Below are positions 33,738 through 41,606 of a DNA stretch of 64,000 bases, piece by piece. The stretch spans positions 1 to 64,000 of IMG/VR virus record IMGVR_UViG_3300047496_000213; one strand, given 5' to 3'. Below the pieces are notes generated by a model. The model was not told where the DNA came from and ran no database searches. It saw only the letters and a program-made list of their open reading frames with translations. Numbering within the stretch: position 1 is the stretch's first letter; each line of letters opens with the position of its first letter. A program made the translations under genes and the position numbers. The stretch comes from a virus.

Positions 33738-34108
33738 TGGCTTTTTCATGCTGGCTAATTTCTGAAGAAAGTCGCGCGATGCTGTTGGCGCGCTTTCCTC
33801 CTAAGTTTCCTGATGTGATCGCTCATCACATCACTTCGTCTATTGGGAACATCAAGTTCCTTAACCCGCCTCCCGAAGCCACAATCAAGGTCATCGGGTA
33901 TTCTACGGATGACGAAGGTTTGGAAGCGTTGGTAGTCAGTATTGATGACACCCAAGTAAATTCTAATGGAAAGATATTTCATATCACTTGGTCATTGGAT
34001 CGAAATCTTGGGTATAAGCCTATGCATTCCGCCAATATCATTGCTGAATTTGGTTGGCAACCAATTGATCCTATTCAAATAAAAGGGATACCATCAGTAT
34101 TCAATTAA
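33737..34108 (+). CDS. Hypothetical protein
   Basis: A 123-aa protein (N-terminal LARFPPKFPDVIAHHITSS). The middle (VIGYSTDDEGLEALVVSIDD then ITWSLD) has a beta-sandwich feel, resembling small phage proteins with the pattern HITW. Function unknown. Confidence 0.6.
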   Translation: MAFSCWLISEESRAMLLARFPPKFPDVIAHHITSSIGNIKFLNPPPEATIKVIGYSTDDEGLEALVVSIDDTQVNSNGKIFHITWSLDRNLGYKPMHSANIIAEFGWQPIDPIQIKGIPSVFN

Positions 34109-34113
34109 CATAG

Positions 34114-34147
34114 CTTATCGTAGAAATCTACTTATCGTAGAAATCTA
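34114..34147 (+). repeat. 17-bp tandem repeat, two copies
   Basis: CTTATCGTAGAAATCTA occurs twice without gap just upstream of a late promoter box. Confidence 0.8.
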
Positions 34148-34152
34148 CTTGG

Positions 34153-34160
34153 ATAAATAC
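34153..34160 (+). promoter_or_regulatory. Late promoter box GATAAATA
   Basis: About 28 nt before the ATG at 34181 of the fibre block, leaving a short leader with AGTAGG as a possible ribosome site. Confidence 0.55.
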
Positions 34161-34180
34161 TATTTTTAAAGTAGGTTTTT

Positions 34181-34672
34181 ATGAGCGGACCCTATAATTT
34201 TTTGACTGGATGCCCACCTGGATTATTCACTGGTTATAAGCTTGATGATACTAATTCTGGGCTAACGACCGTTACGCCTCCTGGATCGTTAGATATTGAT
34301 AATGGTCCAATTCCTGGCTACGTGATTAGCATTCCAGGCCGATACTTCTTTCATGCACAAGTAAGTTTTTTCGCTAATGTGGGAGAACCATTTGCTATAT
34401 CGGCGCAAGTTTCGATCATTATGGTTCGAGACGGTAGTTTACTTCGAAGAGTAGCAGCATGTAATTCTGGTTTCATGGTTGGAAATTCTATAAATGATAT
34501 TTCATTATATACCAATTTCACAGTTGAAGCGAGCACATATCAACTCATGGAAGTTGGCGATATGGTTTTTGTTCATGTTCTTGATTTGTTCCCTGATACT
34601 GGACCATCAAGCTACATCAAAGTCAATCTAGCCGATCCTGAAAATAGTTTTTTTGAAGGGTATAAGGTTTAA
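34181..34672 (+). CDS. Virion surface/fibre protein, C1q/TNF-like
   Basis: A 163-aa protein with a jelly-roll pattern similar to C1q/TNF-like domains of phage fibres: IPGRYFFHAQVSFF, FAISAQVSIIMVRDG and MEVGDMVFVHVLDLF. It has no signal peptide. It is the first gene of a late fibre block followed by a LamG-type fibre and a glycosyltransferase. Confidence 0.6.
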   Translation: MSGPYNFLTGCPPGLFTGYKLDDTNSGLTTVTPPGSLDIDNGPIPGYVISIPGRYFFHAQVSFFANVGEPFAISAQVSIIMVRDGSLLRRVAACNSGFMVGNSINDISLYTNFTVEASTYQLMEVGDMVFVHVLDLFPDTGPSSYIKVNLADPENSFFEGYKV

Positions 34673-34674
34673 TT

Positions 34675-35703
34675 ATGGTTGATAACATTTATATTACAAA
34701 TAATGGACCAGATATGGCCAATTCTGGTAGTATTTACATACCTCCGAATGAAGTGGGTAGTAATGCAATAAATTATTCTTATGTTTTAAAGTCTGGTTCT
34801 ACGATGACTGGTCCATTGCATCTTAATGCGGACCCTACATATTCAGATGAAGCCGCAACTAAGAATTATGTAGATAATGCGGTATCAAATGCCAGTTCTA
34901 ATTCTAATGTAACTTCTGTTGCATTTAAAATTCAGTCTCTATACAGAACTTCTTCTCTACTATTTGATGGCAATTCCAGTGTTTATATATCTAATTTAAA
35001 TGCAAATGATACAAATTTTTATACTTTTTCTGCATGGTATCAGCAATTTGAGGATTTAACCAATAGCACATCCAATGTTCTTTTTACTTCTGGACCAACC
35101 GGAACAGAGCAATATGGAGAAGATGCCATGGATTTAAATTTCTTAGCATTAGCTCCACCAGAAGAAGGTTGGACCGCGTATGCTGGAAATTATAGTGGAT
35201 ATTTGGATTCATATATTCAGATGGATAATGCTGGTTCTTTTCAAGGAAATTCGGGAGTATGGCATCACGTTTTTCTTGCTGCCGATTTGACGGGGATGCA
35301 CAATTTAAAAATATATGTTGATGGTGTCGATGAAACTCAATCCATTAGCGGCGGGGGTTCTACGGCTACCATCAATATTAATGGTAATAAATTTCAAGTA
35401 GGTAGTGATGATTTCGGAAATAATTTTAATGGATTATTAGCAGAAGTATGGTTTGATACGAGCAGTTTTTTTGAAGAGGATGGAACTATTTCTCCATATA
35501 CTCTCTCGTTATTCAGAGACCCGACTCTTAATATTCCAGTTTATCTTGGTCCAGATGGCTCATATCCAAGTGGTTTGCAACCTGCTGTATATCTTAGATG
35601 TGAAAATTGTAATCTTGGAACATTTTTATTAAATTTGGGTTATGGTGGCAATTTTGTTTCTAGTGGTAGTTTAGAAACTAGAAACGGTCCAACTTCTTTT
35701 TAA
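34675..35703 (+). CDS. Tail fibre / adhesin with LamG-like domain
   Basis: A 342-aa protein. Residues 30-75 carry the repeat typical of tail fibres (SGSTMTGPLHLNADPTYSDE, AATKNYVDNAVS). Residues about 85-280 resemble a concanavalin A/LamG domain (WHHVFLAADLTGMHNLKIYV, DGVDE, FQVGSDDFGNNFNGLLAEVW), suggesting sugar binding on the host surface. Two nucleotides separate it from the previous gene. Confidence 0.8.
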   Translation: MVDNIYITNNGPDMANSGSIYIPPNEVGSNAINYSYVLKSGSTMTGPLHLNADPTYSDEAATKNYVDNAVSNASSNSNVTSVAFKIQSLYRTSSLLFDGNSSVYISNLNANDTNFYTFSAWYQQFEDLTNSTSNVLFTSGPTGTEQYGEDAMDLNFLALAPPEEGWTAYAGNYSGYLDSYIQMDNAGSFQGNSGVWHHVFLAADLTGMHNLKIYVDGVDETQSISGGGSTATININGNKFQVGSDDFGNNFNGLLAEVWFDTSSFFEEDGTISPYTLSLFRDPTLNIPVYLGPDGSYPSGLQPAVYLRCENCNLGTFLLNLGYGGNFVSSGSLETRNGPTSF

Positions 35704-35712
35704 GGAACTAAT

Positions 35713-36540
35713 ATGATACCAATAGTGACAGCATTTTTTGATATTGGACGAGGAACTTGGCCTAATGGTGGTGGTCGATACGGAACTGCCGATTCTCTTC
35801 GACTAAATGTTCCTACTTCAGAATATATAGAAAGATTTACCTATCTATGCAAATTGCAAAATGACATAGTAATTTATACCTCTTCCGATTTGGCTCCTCG
35901 TATTAAAGCTATATGTGATGCTTCTATTGGTAAACGCACGATCATAGAGGTAGATTTTCATAATGATTTTGCTGTTAATAGGCAACAAATTCAGCAAGTA
36001 ATGGATGCACCTACGTTTAAGGATAAGATTAATCCTTTGAAATTATTCAAGCCAGAATATTGGAGTGCTGATTACGTATTGGTTACAATGTTAAAGGCAC
36101 ATTTTGTTGCTGATGCTGTTAGTAAAAATTTGGTTCAGGGTGATAATATTGCTTGGATTGATTTTGGGTATTGTCGTTCTGAAAAAACTATAAATGGTTT
36201 GACTTCTTGGAATCATGCCTTTGATCCGACAAAAATTCATATGTTTAATTGTTTAGATGTTAAGGCAGAGGCAACTCTTGATGAAGCGGAAGCACATGTT
36301 CTTGAGATGGCTGCAAATGACTATGTAGCTATTTTTGGAGCCGCTGTCATAGCACCAGCAGATAAATGGACAGTATTAGAATTAGATATGATTCAATCTT
36401 TGGGCTGGTTGATGTCTAATGGTCTTGTGGATGATGATCAGTCTCTCTGGTTAAATGCTTATTATCGTCATCAGGAAGATTTCGAATTGCATAAAATTTC
36501 ATTTATTCGTCCGTTTAGACTGTTTATCGATTTCGATTAA
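35713..36540 (+). CDS. HtrL/YibB-family glycosyltransferase-like protein
   Basis: A 275-aa protein matching the HtrL/YibB pattern: N-terminal IVTAFFDIGRGTW, central LFKPEYWSADYVLVTMLKA and a D-x-G/DxD-like IAWIDFGYC. Family members are predicted glycosyltransferases. Sitting next to fibre genes, it may decorate the fibre or another virion protein. Confidence 0.75.
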   Translation: MIPIVTAFFDIGRGTWPNGGGRYGTADSLRLNVPTSEYIERFTYLCKLQNDIVIYTSSDLAPRIKAICDASIGKRTIIEVDFHNDFAVNRQQIQQVMDAPTFKDKINPLKLFKPEYWSADYVLVTMLKAHFVADAVSKNLVQGDNIAWIDFGYCRSEKTINGLTSWNHAFDPTKIHMFNCLDVKAEATLDEAEAHVLEMAANDYVAIFGAAVIAPADKWTVLELDMIQSLGWLMSNGLVDDDQSLWLNAYYRHQEDFELHKISFIRPFRLFIDFD

Positions 36541-36552
36541 GTTGATAATATC

Positions 36553-36560
36553 TATAAATA
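36553..36560 (+). promoter_or_regulatory. Late promoter box TATAAATA
   Basis: A perfect box 12 nt before the ATG at 36565. Confidence 0.75.
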
Positions 36561-36564
36561 CGTC

Positions 36565-37230
36565 ATGCGCTATGTTGAAATAATTTCCGAAGGCCGCGAT
36601 GCTCCGTTATTTCGTGGGTATAAAGATAAAGAATTCGCCATCAAGGCTATTGAAGATAATGAAATAGTTGGATCAACTACTCAAAGATTTTGGCCAGACG
36701 GAAAACGTAGAAAAGATAATGAACCGGATTATCAGAGTTCTTATTGGATGAAGGGCGCCAGTTTCACCAGAGATTTTAATTATGCGGCTTCTTGGGGTTG
36801 TGTCGTATTAGAAATAGATCAAATAATACTTACACAACGAACAAAAATTATGCCTTTAAATTGGGGTTATAGTATCCCTAGTGGTAATGATCATAAAAGA
36901 GAGCGGGAAGAATTCGCTATAACAAAGAAAACACCAGACACATACAATGATATAGATGCAGATGGGGAAGAAATTCCGACAAAGTTCAACTACAAAAGGT
37001 TCTCCAAACCAGAAGGCGCGATTAAAAATCTTGATAAGATGCTTTTGGGAATATATGTTGATTGGCGAAAAATGGATCATCCAGAGAAAATAAAAATTTT
37101 ACTCGATCACCCAAAATTTAAAGGATTATACAAAATACGCGACAAAACCGCCATTTTACTTCCTAGAAACATAGTAATTACTCCAGAAGATGTTAAGAAA
37201 TACTGGGATACATGGAAACTAGGCGATTAG
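36565..37230 (+). CDS. ADP-ribosyltransferase-like packaged protein
   Basis: A 221-aa protein starting MRYVEIISEGRD. It has an R-S-E-like layout: LFRGYKDKEF (Arg strand, residues 15-24), KGASFTRDFNYAASWG (Ser-Phe-Thr, near 64-79) and REREEFAI (E-x-E, near 112-119). The intervening VVLEIDQIILTQRTKIMPL fits the usual strand. Late promoter and signature suggest injection. Alternative: a catalytically inactive ART-like fold. Confidence 0.7.
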   Translation: MRYVEIISEGRDAPLFRGYKDKEFAIKAIEDNEIVGSTTQRFWPDGKRRKDNEPDYQSSYWMKGASFTRDFNYAASWGCVVLEIDQIILTQRTKIMPLNWGYSIPSGNDHKREREEFAITKKTPDTYNDIDADGEEIPTKFNYKRFSKPEGAIKNLDKMLLGIYVDWRKMDHPEKIKILLDHPKFKGLYKIRDKTAILLPRNIVITPEDVKKYWDTWKLGD

Positions 37231-37461
37231 TCAATGCGGCGCGCCGTAGGCTAGGCGCGACATTGCTGTAGTTACCGGGATAATGGTCCAGCACATCCTT
37301 TCGTTTAAGTTTCTAAAGGTTGTTGTTAAATAAAGCGTGTGTTTAATTCCAGTTCGTTGTGTTTCTAGTCGGGCGGATATTTGCGCCGCTCTTTTATTAG
37401 AAAATTGCCACCCGTGTTCCTCTGTTTTATTTATCATCGTAAAAAATGGCGCGTTGCTCAT
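37231..37461 (-). CDS. Small hypothetical protein
   Basis: A 76-aa protein with GGGAGAG 9 nt before its ATG and a good early promoter. No recognised domain. It ends directly at the stop of the convergent ART-like gene. Confidence 0.6.
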   Translation of the reverse strand: MSNAPFFTMINKTEEHGWQFSNKRAAQISARLETQRTGIKHTLYLTTTFRNLNERMCWTIIPVTTAMSRLAYGAPH

Positions 37462-37493
37462 AGTTTAAACTCTCCCTGTTTAACTCTCAAAAC

Positions 37494-37522
37494 GTTATAG
37501 CGGTGGGGCTATCAGCCGTCAA
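37494..37522 (-). promoter_or_regulatory. Early promoter TTGACG-N17-TATAAC
   Basis: On the minus strand TTGACG (37522-37517) and TATAAC (37499-37494), close to consensus, for the gene starting at 37461. Confidence 0.7.
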
Positions 37523-37551
37523 GACGCATTTCGCCATGACGGAGTAATGCA

Positions 37552-37860
37552 TTACGGCAGGGTTCTGGATTGCAGGCTCACAAAATGAGTCATCGGGAAA
37601 AACAATCGCATTAACGTCCTGTCTCTTTCCAAGTCAAATGTAAAAGAACCGTATTTTTCACTGAAAACCATGATACCTTTACAATTAATCTCACACCATT
37701 TCCGTATCTCTTCGAGAGATTCACGAGTATAGAATTTTTCATTCAATAATTTTTGATGCTCTGGGTTATATGTTCCCAACCAATATAGACGCGCATTCGG
37801 ATACATTCCATATCTCTGTTCAAGTTCTATAATGGGATGCTCATACCAAAATTTAGCCAT
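37552..37860 (-). CDS. LFKMF-family small protein, distant minus-strand copy
   Basis: A 102-aa protein whose second half matches the family at 14952-19169: SLEEIRKWCEINCKGI (compare HEEIRKWLLDNIG) and FTFDLERDRTLMRLFFP (compare K-DAALFKLFW). It overlaps the HD-domain gene by 8 nt. Function unknown. Confidence 0.6.
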   Translation of the reverse strand: MAKFWYEHPIIELEQRYGMYPNARLYWLGTYNPEHQKLLNEKFYTRESLEEIRKWCEINCKGIMVFSEKYGSFTFDLERDRTLMRLFFPMTHFVSLQSRTLP

Positions 37861-38437
37861 TCAAAAAGTCCAGTTCCCATTCAATGTTAAAAATAGCTTG
37901 GTCATTCATTTTGGTCATAACGTTGAAGATTGGGTTCTTCTTGAAGTTTTTCAAAAAAGTTGACCTACCAATCACAAATGCTTCTCGTCCGTAATGAGAA
38001 TATTCTTTCCAAATATCGCCACTATATTTCTGATAGGTTTCTAGAGGCTTAGAAAAGATCGCTAAATCAGCATCATTCATGAAAGGCCAAAGAGGGTCGC
38101 CACTTACGTAATTTTGATGGTCTTTTGTGCCCAATACAAGCCCTACAGGGCGCGTCATCCGAGAATGAGCCATCAGAGCCTCGGCACTTTTTTCTTCGCC
38201 CCCTGGTCCCATTAAATAATCATGTAGAAAAAATGCCAGCTTGAGAATGGATCGTTCTTTTTCAGTTAATGAACTACCTAGAATATCAATAGTCTCAAAG
38301 CCTAACCGCAAATGTGAAAGATCATGATAGAAACGATTTTTTTCAGAATACGCCGCGACTACTTTATGAAATAAAGGCCAATTGAACGGCAAGCATAGCT
38401 CTATATGAATATCTCTCCATTGATGTAAAAAATACAT
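37853..38437 (-). CDS. HD-domain phosphohydrolase
   Basis: A 194-aa protein of the predicted metal-dependent HD superfamily. It has RFYHDLSHLRLG near residue 35, the HD pair in LAFFLHDYLMGPGGEEKSAE near residue 68 and MNDADLAIF near 120 providing a further Asp. Substrate unknown, possibly a nucleotide. Start ATG 38437 overlaps the stop of the HNH gene (one shared base). Confidence 0.75.
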   Translation of the reverse strand: MYFLHQWRDIHIELCLPFNWPLFHKVVAAYSEKNRFYHDLSHLRLGFETIDILGSSLTEKERSILKLAFFLHDYLMGPGGEEKSAEALMAHSRMTRPVGLVLGTKDHQNYVSGDPLWPFMNDADLAIFSKPLETYQKYSGDIWKEYSHYGREAFVIGRSTFLKNFKKNPIFNVMTKMNDQAIFNIEWELDFLNG

Positions 38438-38721
38438 TAACGTTTCCTGCGATTACTTAGGCGACTACTGTCAACGAAATCTAATGGTTTATTTTTTACC
38501 CATTTGACGAAATTTTGAATATCAGGATGACATAAAAGCTTGTCAATCGTGTTATAAATTCTCGCCAGTTCGTTTTCAGAAAAGGTAGAATGAATTTTCT
38601 TGTGGCAAACCGTATGAAGATTTACCGTTGGTCCATTTTTACCACCTTTTAATTTTGGGATCAAATGATGTTTGTCGGCTGATCCAGGCACGATGTCTCG
38701 TTCACAAAGAGGGCAATTCAT
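38437..38721 (-). CDS. Small HNH endonuclease
   Basis: A 94-aa HNH protein: CPLCERDIVPGSADKHHLIP (CxxC and HH), a Lys/Gly-rich loop, VNLHTVCHKKIHSTF. It belongs to the compact phage HNH type. Coupled to the HD gene. Confidence 0.8.
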   Translation of the reverse strand: MNCPLCERDIVPGSADKHHLIPKLKGGKNGPTVNLHTVCHKKIHSTFSENELARIYNTIDKLLCHPDIQNFVKWVKNKPLDFVDSSRLSNRRKR

Positions 38722-38744
38722 GTCTGTGTTTCTCTATTTTCATG

Positions 38745-39473
38745 TCAAGCGTGTTTTGTTCTTCCGACATATTTCTCTATCATAGCCAAAGCCAATTCCA
38801 TGTTGTAACGAGCGTCATTACCCCCACAATGAGGGTTAGGCGCCGCTACACCAAAAGAAGCCGCTAAATCGCTCAAAGATTTCCCTTCCATATCATCGGT
38901 TACGACCGAAACTAAGTGTGTATCCAGCACCGGTTTTTCCGGGATATCTGCGCCAAGAATTTGCAAATATCCAATGTCATATTTAATACTATGGCCGACA
39001 TAATAATGGCATTTATTTGCCATATCATGCACTTTTTGCAATAAAATATTTAGCGGAAGATTTTTAGTTCGACCGAAATCAAACTTTATCCTTCTAGCTT
39101 CAGCATCAATTCGCTTTAAATTGACACTTACAAAACCATCGGCAATACTATAAGTCGTCAATCCAACTTCTTGGAAACCATGTCGAGCGTTTTGTTCAAC
39201 GTCAAAAGAAAGAATCATCATACCATCATTTAAAATCTGAGCAATATTGCTCAGACGGTTATGCTGGTCAGCGATCCTATCGAGACGCGCTTGACGTTTC
39301 TTCATGAACGTAGCATGAAGACGCAAAACTCCTAGAAATTTGTCAATTCTAGCTTTCTTTTCGTAATATTCAGGGTAATCAAGTTCGATCCCATGCGGCC
39401 CTTCAGGGAACTTCGCACGAAACATCACACCTAAAACCTTCTTAGCCCGACTCTCAATAGCAGCGAGATTCAT
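38745..39473 (-). CDS. DEDD-type 3'-5' exonuclease
   Basis: A 242-aa exonuclease-like protein. The N-terminal 90 residues are helical and Arg/Lys-rich. The RNase H-like core follows: ILSFDVEQN (D-x-E, motif I), YYVGHSIKYDIGYLQIL (motif II) and HCGGNDARYNMELALAM (motif III, DEDDh-like). It probably degrades RNA or DNA ends. A minus-strand TTGACA (39524-39519)-N16-TAATTT promoter and AAAGGA precede the ATG. Confidence 0.75.
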   Translation of the reverse strand: MNLAAIESRAKKVLGVMFRAKFPEGPHGIELDYPEYYEKKARIDKFLGVLRLHATFMKKRQARLDRIADQHNRLSNIAQILNDGMMILSFDVEQNARHGFQEVGLTTYSIADGFVSVNLKRIDAEARRIKFDFGRTKNLPLNILLQKVHDMANKCHYYVGHSIKYDIGYLQILGADIPEKPVLDTHLVSVVTDDMEGKSLSDLAASFGVAAPNPHCGGNDARYNMELALAMIEKYVGRTKHA

Positions 39474-39736
39474 AATATTATATCCTTTCTATTAAGAAAT
39501 TAACATAATACTATAAGTTGTCAAGAGATTGTATTAGAAAAATGCTCTGTAAATAAGTATGAAGAGTATTTACATTGCGAAAAGCTTTAACTTTTTTGGA
39601 ATCTTGCTTAGTATGATTAGATGAAGCACTTAAAAGTTATATTCAAATCGGGAGAAAAATCTCATTTTGATTAGGATATTAAGCTTGTCAACGTAATTTG
39701 ATTCTTCGGAAGTCATCTCTATTTGGTTTGATGGCA
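39474..39736. other. Intergenic region, 263 bp
   Basis: Holds the minus-strand early promoter of the exonuclease gene (TTGACA at 39524) and a second minus-strand TTGACA near 39693-39688. I see no convincing gene; a 21-codon plus-strand frame starting near 39559 lacks signals. Confidence 0.5.
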
Positions 39737-40108
39737 TCAGAACCTTTCTTGTTGTTTGATTAATAAGCTCTGAACGTATGAATGTGCTTTATCTATTGTT
39801 CGGAAATGTCTTGTATTCATCTGAATTTTATATGTTTCTAATTTCCAGTATATATTGTATCTATTCTCAAATCTAATTTTGGCAACGTGAAAGGGCTTTC
39901 TTCCAGGTTCGAATAAGACTTCATAATTTTTGTCAAGATCATACATTTTCAAAAACAGATTCAAATTTTTTACCTGATTTTCCTCACGCTTCGTCATCGC
40001 CGTCTTGGCGTGCGTCTTTACACGTGGAAACTCTGGCTCATCGTCTATTTCTGAGAGATGGATGTCATAAACCGCTTTTTTGTATGAAAGATTAAGGGAC
40101 TTGCTCAT
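39737..40108 (-). CDS. Hypothetical protein
   Basis: A 123-aa Lys-rich protein of unknown function (KTAMTKREENQVKNLNLFL near residue 37). It overlaps the end of the upstream frame by 17 nt. Confidence 0.55.
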   Translation of the reverse strand: MSKSLNLSYKKAVYDIHLSEIDDEPEFPRVKTHAKTAMTKREENQVKNLNLFLKMYDLDKNYEVLFEPGRKPFHVAKIRFENRYNIYWKLETYKIQMNTRHFRTIDKAHSYVQSLLIKQQERF

Positions 40109-40510
40109 TGGTTTGATTTTGATAGAATATGCAAATTCTATTCACATGATCTTCTAATTTAGGTAAATCCTCGTAAGAATATAAAACGAATCTGATCATT
40201 AATTGGTAATGATAGATAAAATCTATTCCAGCAGTTCGTCTACTAACAGACTTTAAAAGTATTCCAGCAGTTCGTCTACTGGTAACAGACTTTAAAAGTA
40301 AACTTTCAGTCAAGTTATGATTATGCAAGTCAAATATAACCGCTTGCACATCATACGACATTTAACTAATACACTTGCTGGTGAATATAAAGAAAATGGA
40401 CCCCGTAGGCCCCCAAAAATTCTTGTTTCCTTGATCAGCATAAAGCGAACATCGGAAAACTCAGGGACCGGCAAATTTGAAAATCCGCAAGTTTCGTTCC
40501 AGCTACCCAT
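40092..40510 (-). pseudogene. Frameshifted gene beginning MGSWNETCGF
   Basis: ATG 40510 opens a frame reading MGSWNETCGFSNLPV, an N-terminus I have seen at the start of many phage hypothetical proteins, and continuing to SPASVLVK. The frame then changes near 40350-40362 to one reading SYDVQAVIFDLHNHNLT through 40092. One base appears missing around GTTAAATG. The second half contains two copies of a 36/39-bp repeat (LLKSV-SRRTAGI). Read as one gene it would be about 139 aa. Confidence 0.5.
40225..40299. repeat. Tandem repeat of 36 and 39 bp
   Basis: ATTCCAGCAGTTCGTCTACT begins both copies (40225 and 40261). The second has an extra GGT, so the duplication keeps the reading frame. Confidence 0.8.
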
Positions 40511-40533
40511 TTTCGTTCTCTTTTCGAATCATG

Positions 40534-41592
40534 TCATTTCACCAACTTGTTAGGGATAACCTCTTGGAAAGTCCAATGCCCAACGCTACCTTTACCATGC
40601 GGAGCGGTTTGAACGTGACCTTTACGGACGAACTTGCCAACTGACGTTCTGAATTTTCCATAAGGAAACTCTTCAGCCAAACGAACGACATAGCCTTCGC
40701 GCGTATGCCAATCTTTTTTGCTATCATACAATTTGCGAATGATAACTTCATCCCAAATTCCATCATACAGCACAGGAACCGGCGTGATCCCTAAAAGATC
40801 AAACCAAACCAGTGTTTCATCCCATGAAAGGCATATATTCTTTTCGTTCCAGATTGAGAAACCCATGAAATAGGTTGTTAGATTGTCGTAGCCAATTGAA
40901 TGCTTGGCAAAGAGATTTTCGCCACACACTCGAAATCCGCCTGGAATATCTCCACAAATCTGACCCCAGAAATTTTTAACCCAAGCACGAGATGGATGAC
41001 TTTTTCCGTCAATTGACCGAGCATGGAAATAATCGGTATAAAGAGACGAATTTTCTCCATCCATTTTTTCTGTTACGATCACGCGCTTACCAACAAAAGT
41101 TTCAACCGATTCCAACTTGCGGTCGTCATCGGTAAGACCTTCACTCCAAGGCAAATGCATAGAACGTGGATATTTGGTGTAGGGGCTGTAAAGATCAAGA
41201 ACGTTACCTTGTTCCAAAACCTTTTGAACGCTTTCATCGAAAAACAGTGGACCCTTCAGCCGCCTCCCATCGGCAAGAACAACGTCTCCCCATTTGGTAT
41301 AAATTTGATCATCGTAAAGATGACTTGGGAGAACAATTTTTGTGATACCAGCGGCGGCGCGAGCCTCTTCAACTGAAATATTCGTTTGTTCACATAAAAT
41401 ATGACAAAGCTCACAGACAGATATTCCAACATTTTCGAAATAACCACCGAATTCGTGTTCTGCCTGAAACAAGCGACGTTCAATCACATGGTGGACGACA
41501 ATATTTTCTATTGATTTACAAAAGACACACTTATACCCATCCCGTTTAAGGCAGGTTTCTCTAAAAACATCTCTGGTCAAAAGCTTGTTCAT
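40534..41592 (-). CDS. RNA ligase with N-terminal HNH-like domain
   Basis: A 352-aa fusion. Residues 1-85 form an HNH-like zinc module (CLKRDGYKCVFCKSIENIVV, HHVIERR, CELCHILCEQ). Residues about 140-345 are a nucleotidyltransferase of the RNA-ligase type: VTEKMDGENSSLY with the adenylated Lys of KxDG (motif I), FRVCGENLFAKHSIGY (motif III), EGYVVRLAEEF (motif IV) and GKFVRKGH (motif V). It would seal RNA nicks, with the HNH part either binding or cutting. The two activities in one chain suggest tRNA or mRNA repair. Confidence 0.85.
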   Translation of the reverse strand: MNKLLTRDVFRETCLKRDGYKCVFCKSIENIVVHHVIERRLFQAEHEFGGYFENVGISVCELCHILCEQTNISVEEARAAAGITKIVLPSHLYDDQIYTKWGDVVLADGRRLKGPLFFDESVQKVLEQGNVLDLYSPYTKYPRSMHLPWSEGLTDDDRKLESVETFVGKRVIVTEKMDGENSSLYTDYFHARSIDGKSHPSRAWVKNFWGQICGDIPGGFRVCGENLFAKHSIGYDNLTTYFMGFSIWNEKNICLSWDETLVWFDLLGITPVPVLYDGIWDEVIIRKLYDSKKDWHTREGYVVRLAEEFPYGKFRTSVGKFVRKGHVQTAPHGKGSVGHWTFQEVIPNKLVK

Positions 41593-41606
41593 ATTAGCAT
41601 TGTATA

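Noticed and set aside
34114-34147. CRISPR-like repeats
   Set aside because: Only two direct copies without spacers; the same holds for the repeats at 31066 and 40225.
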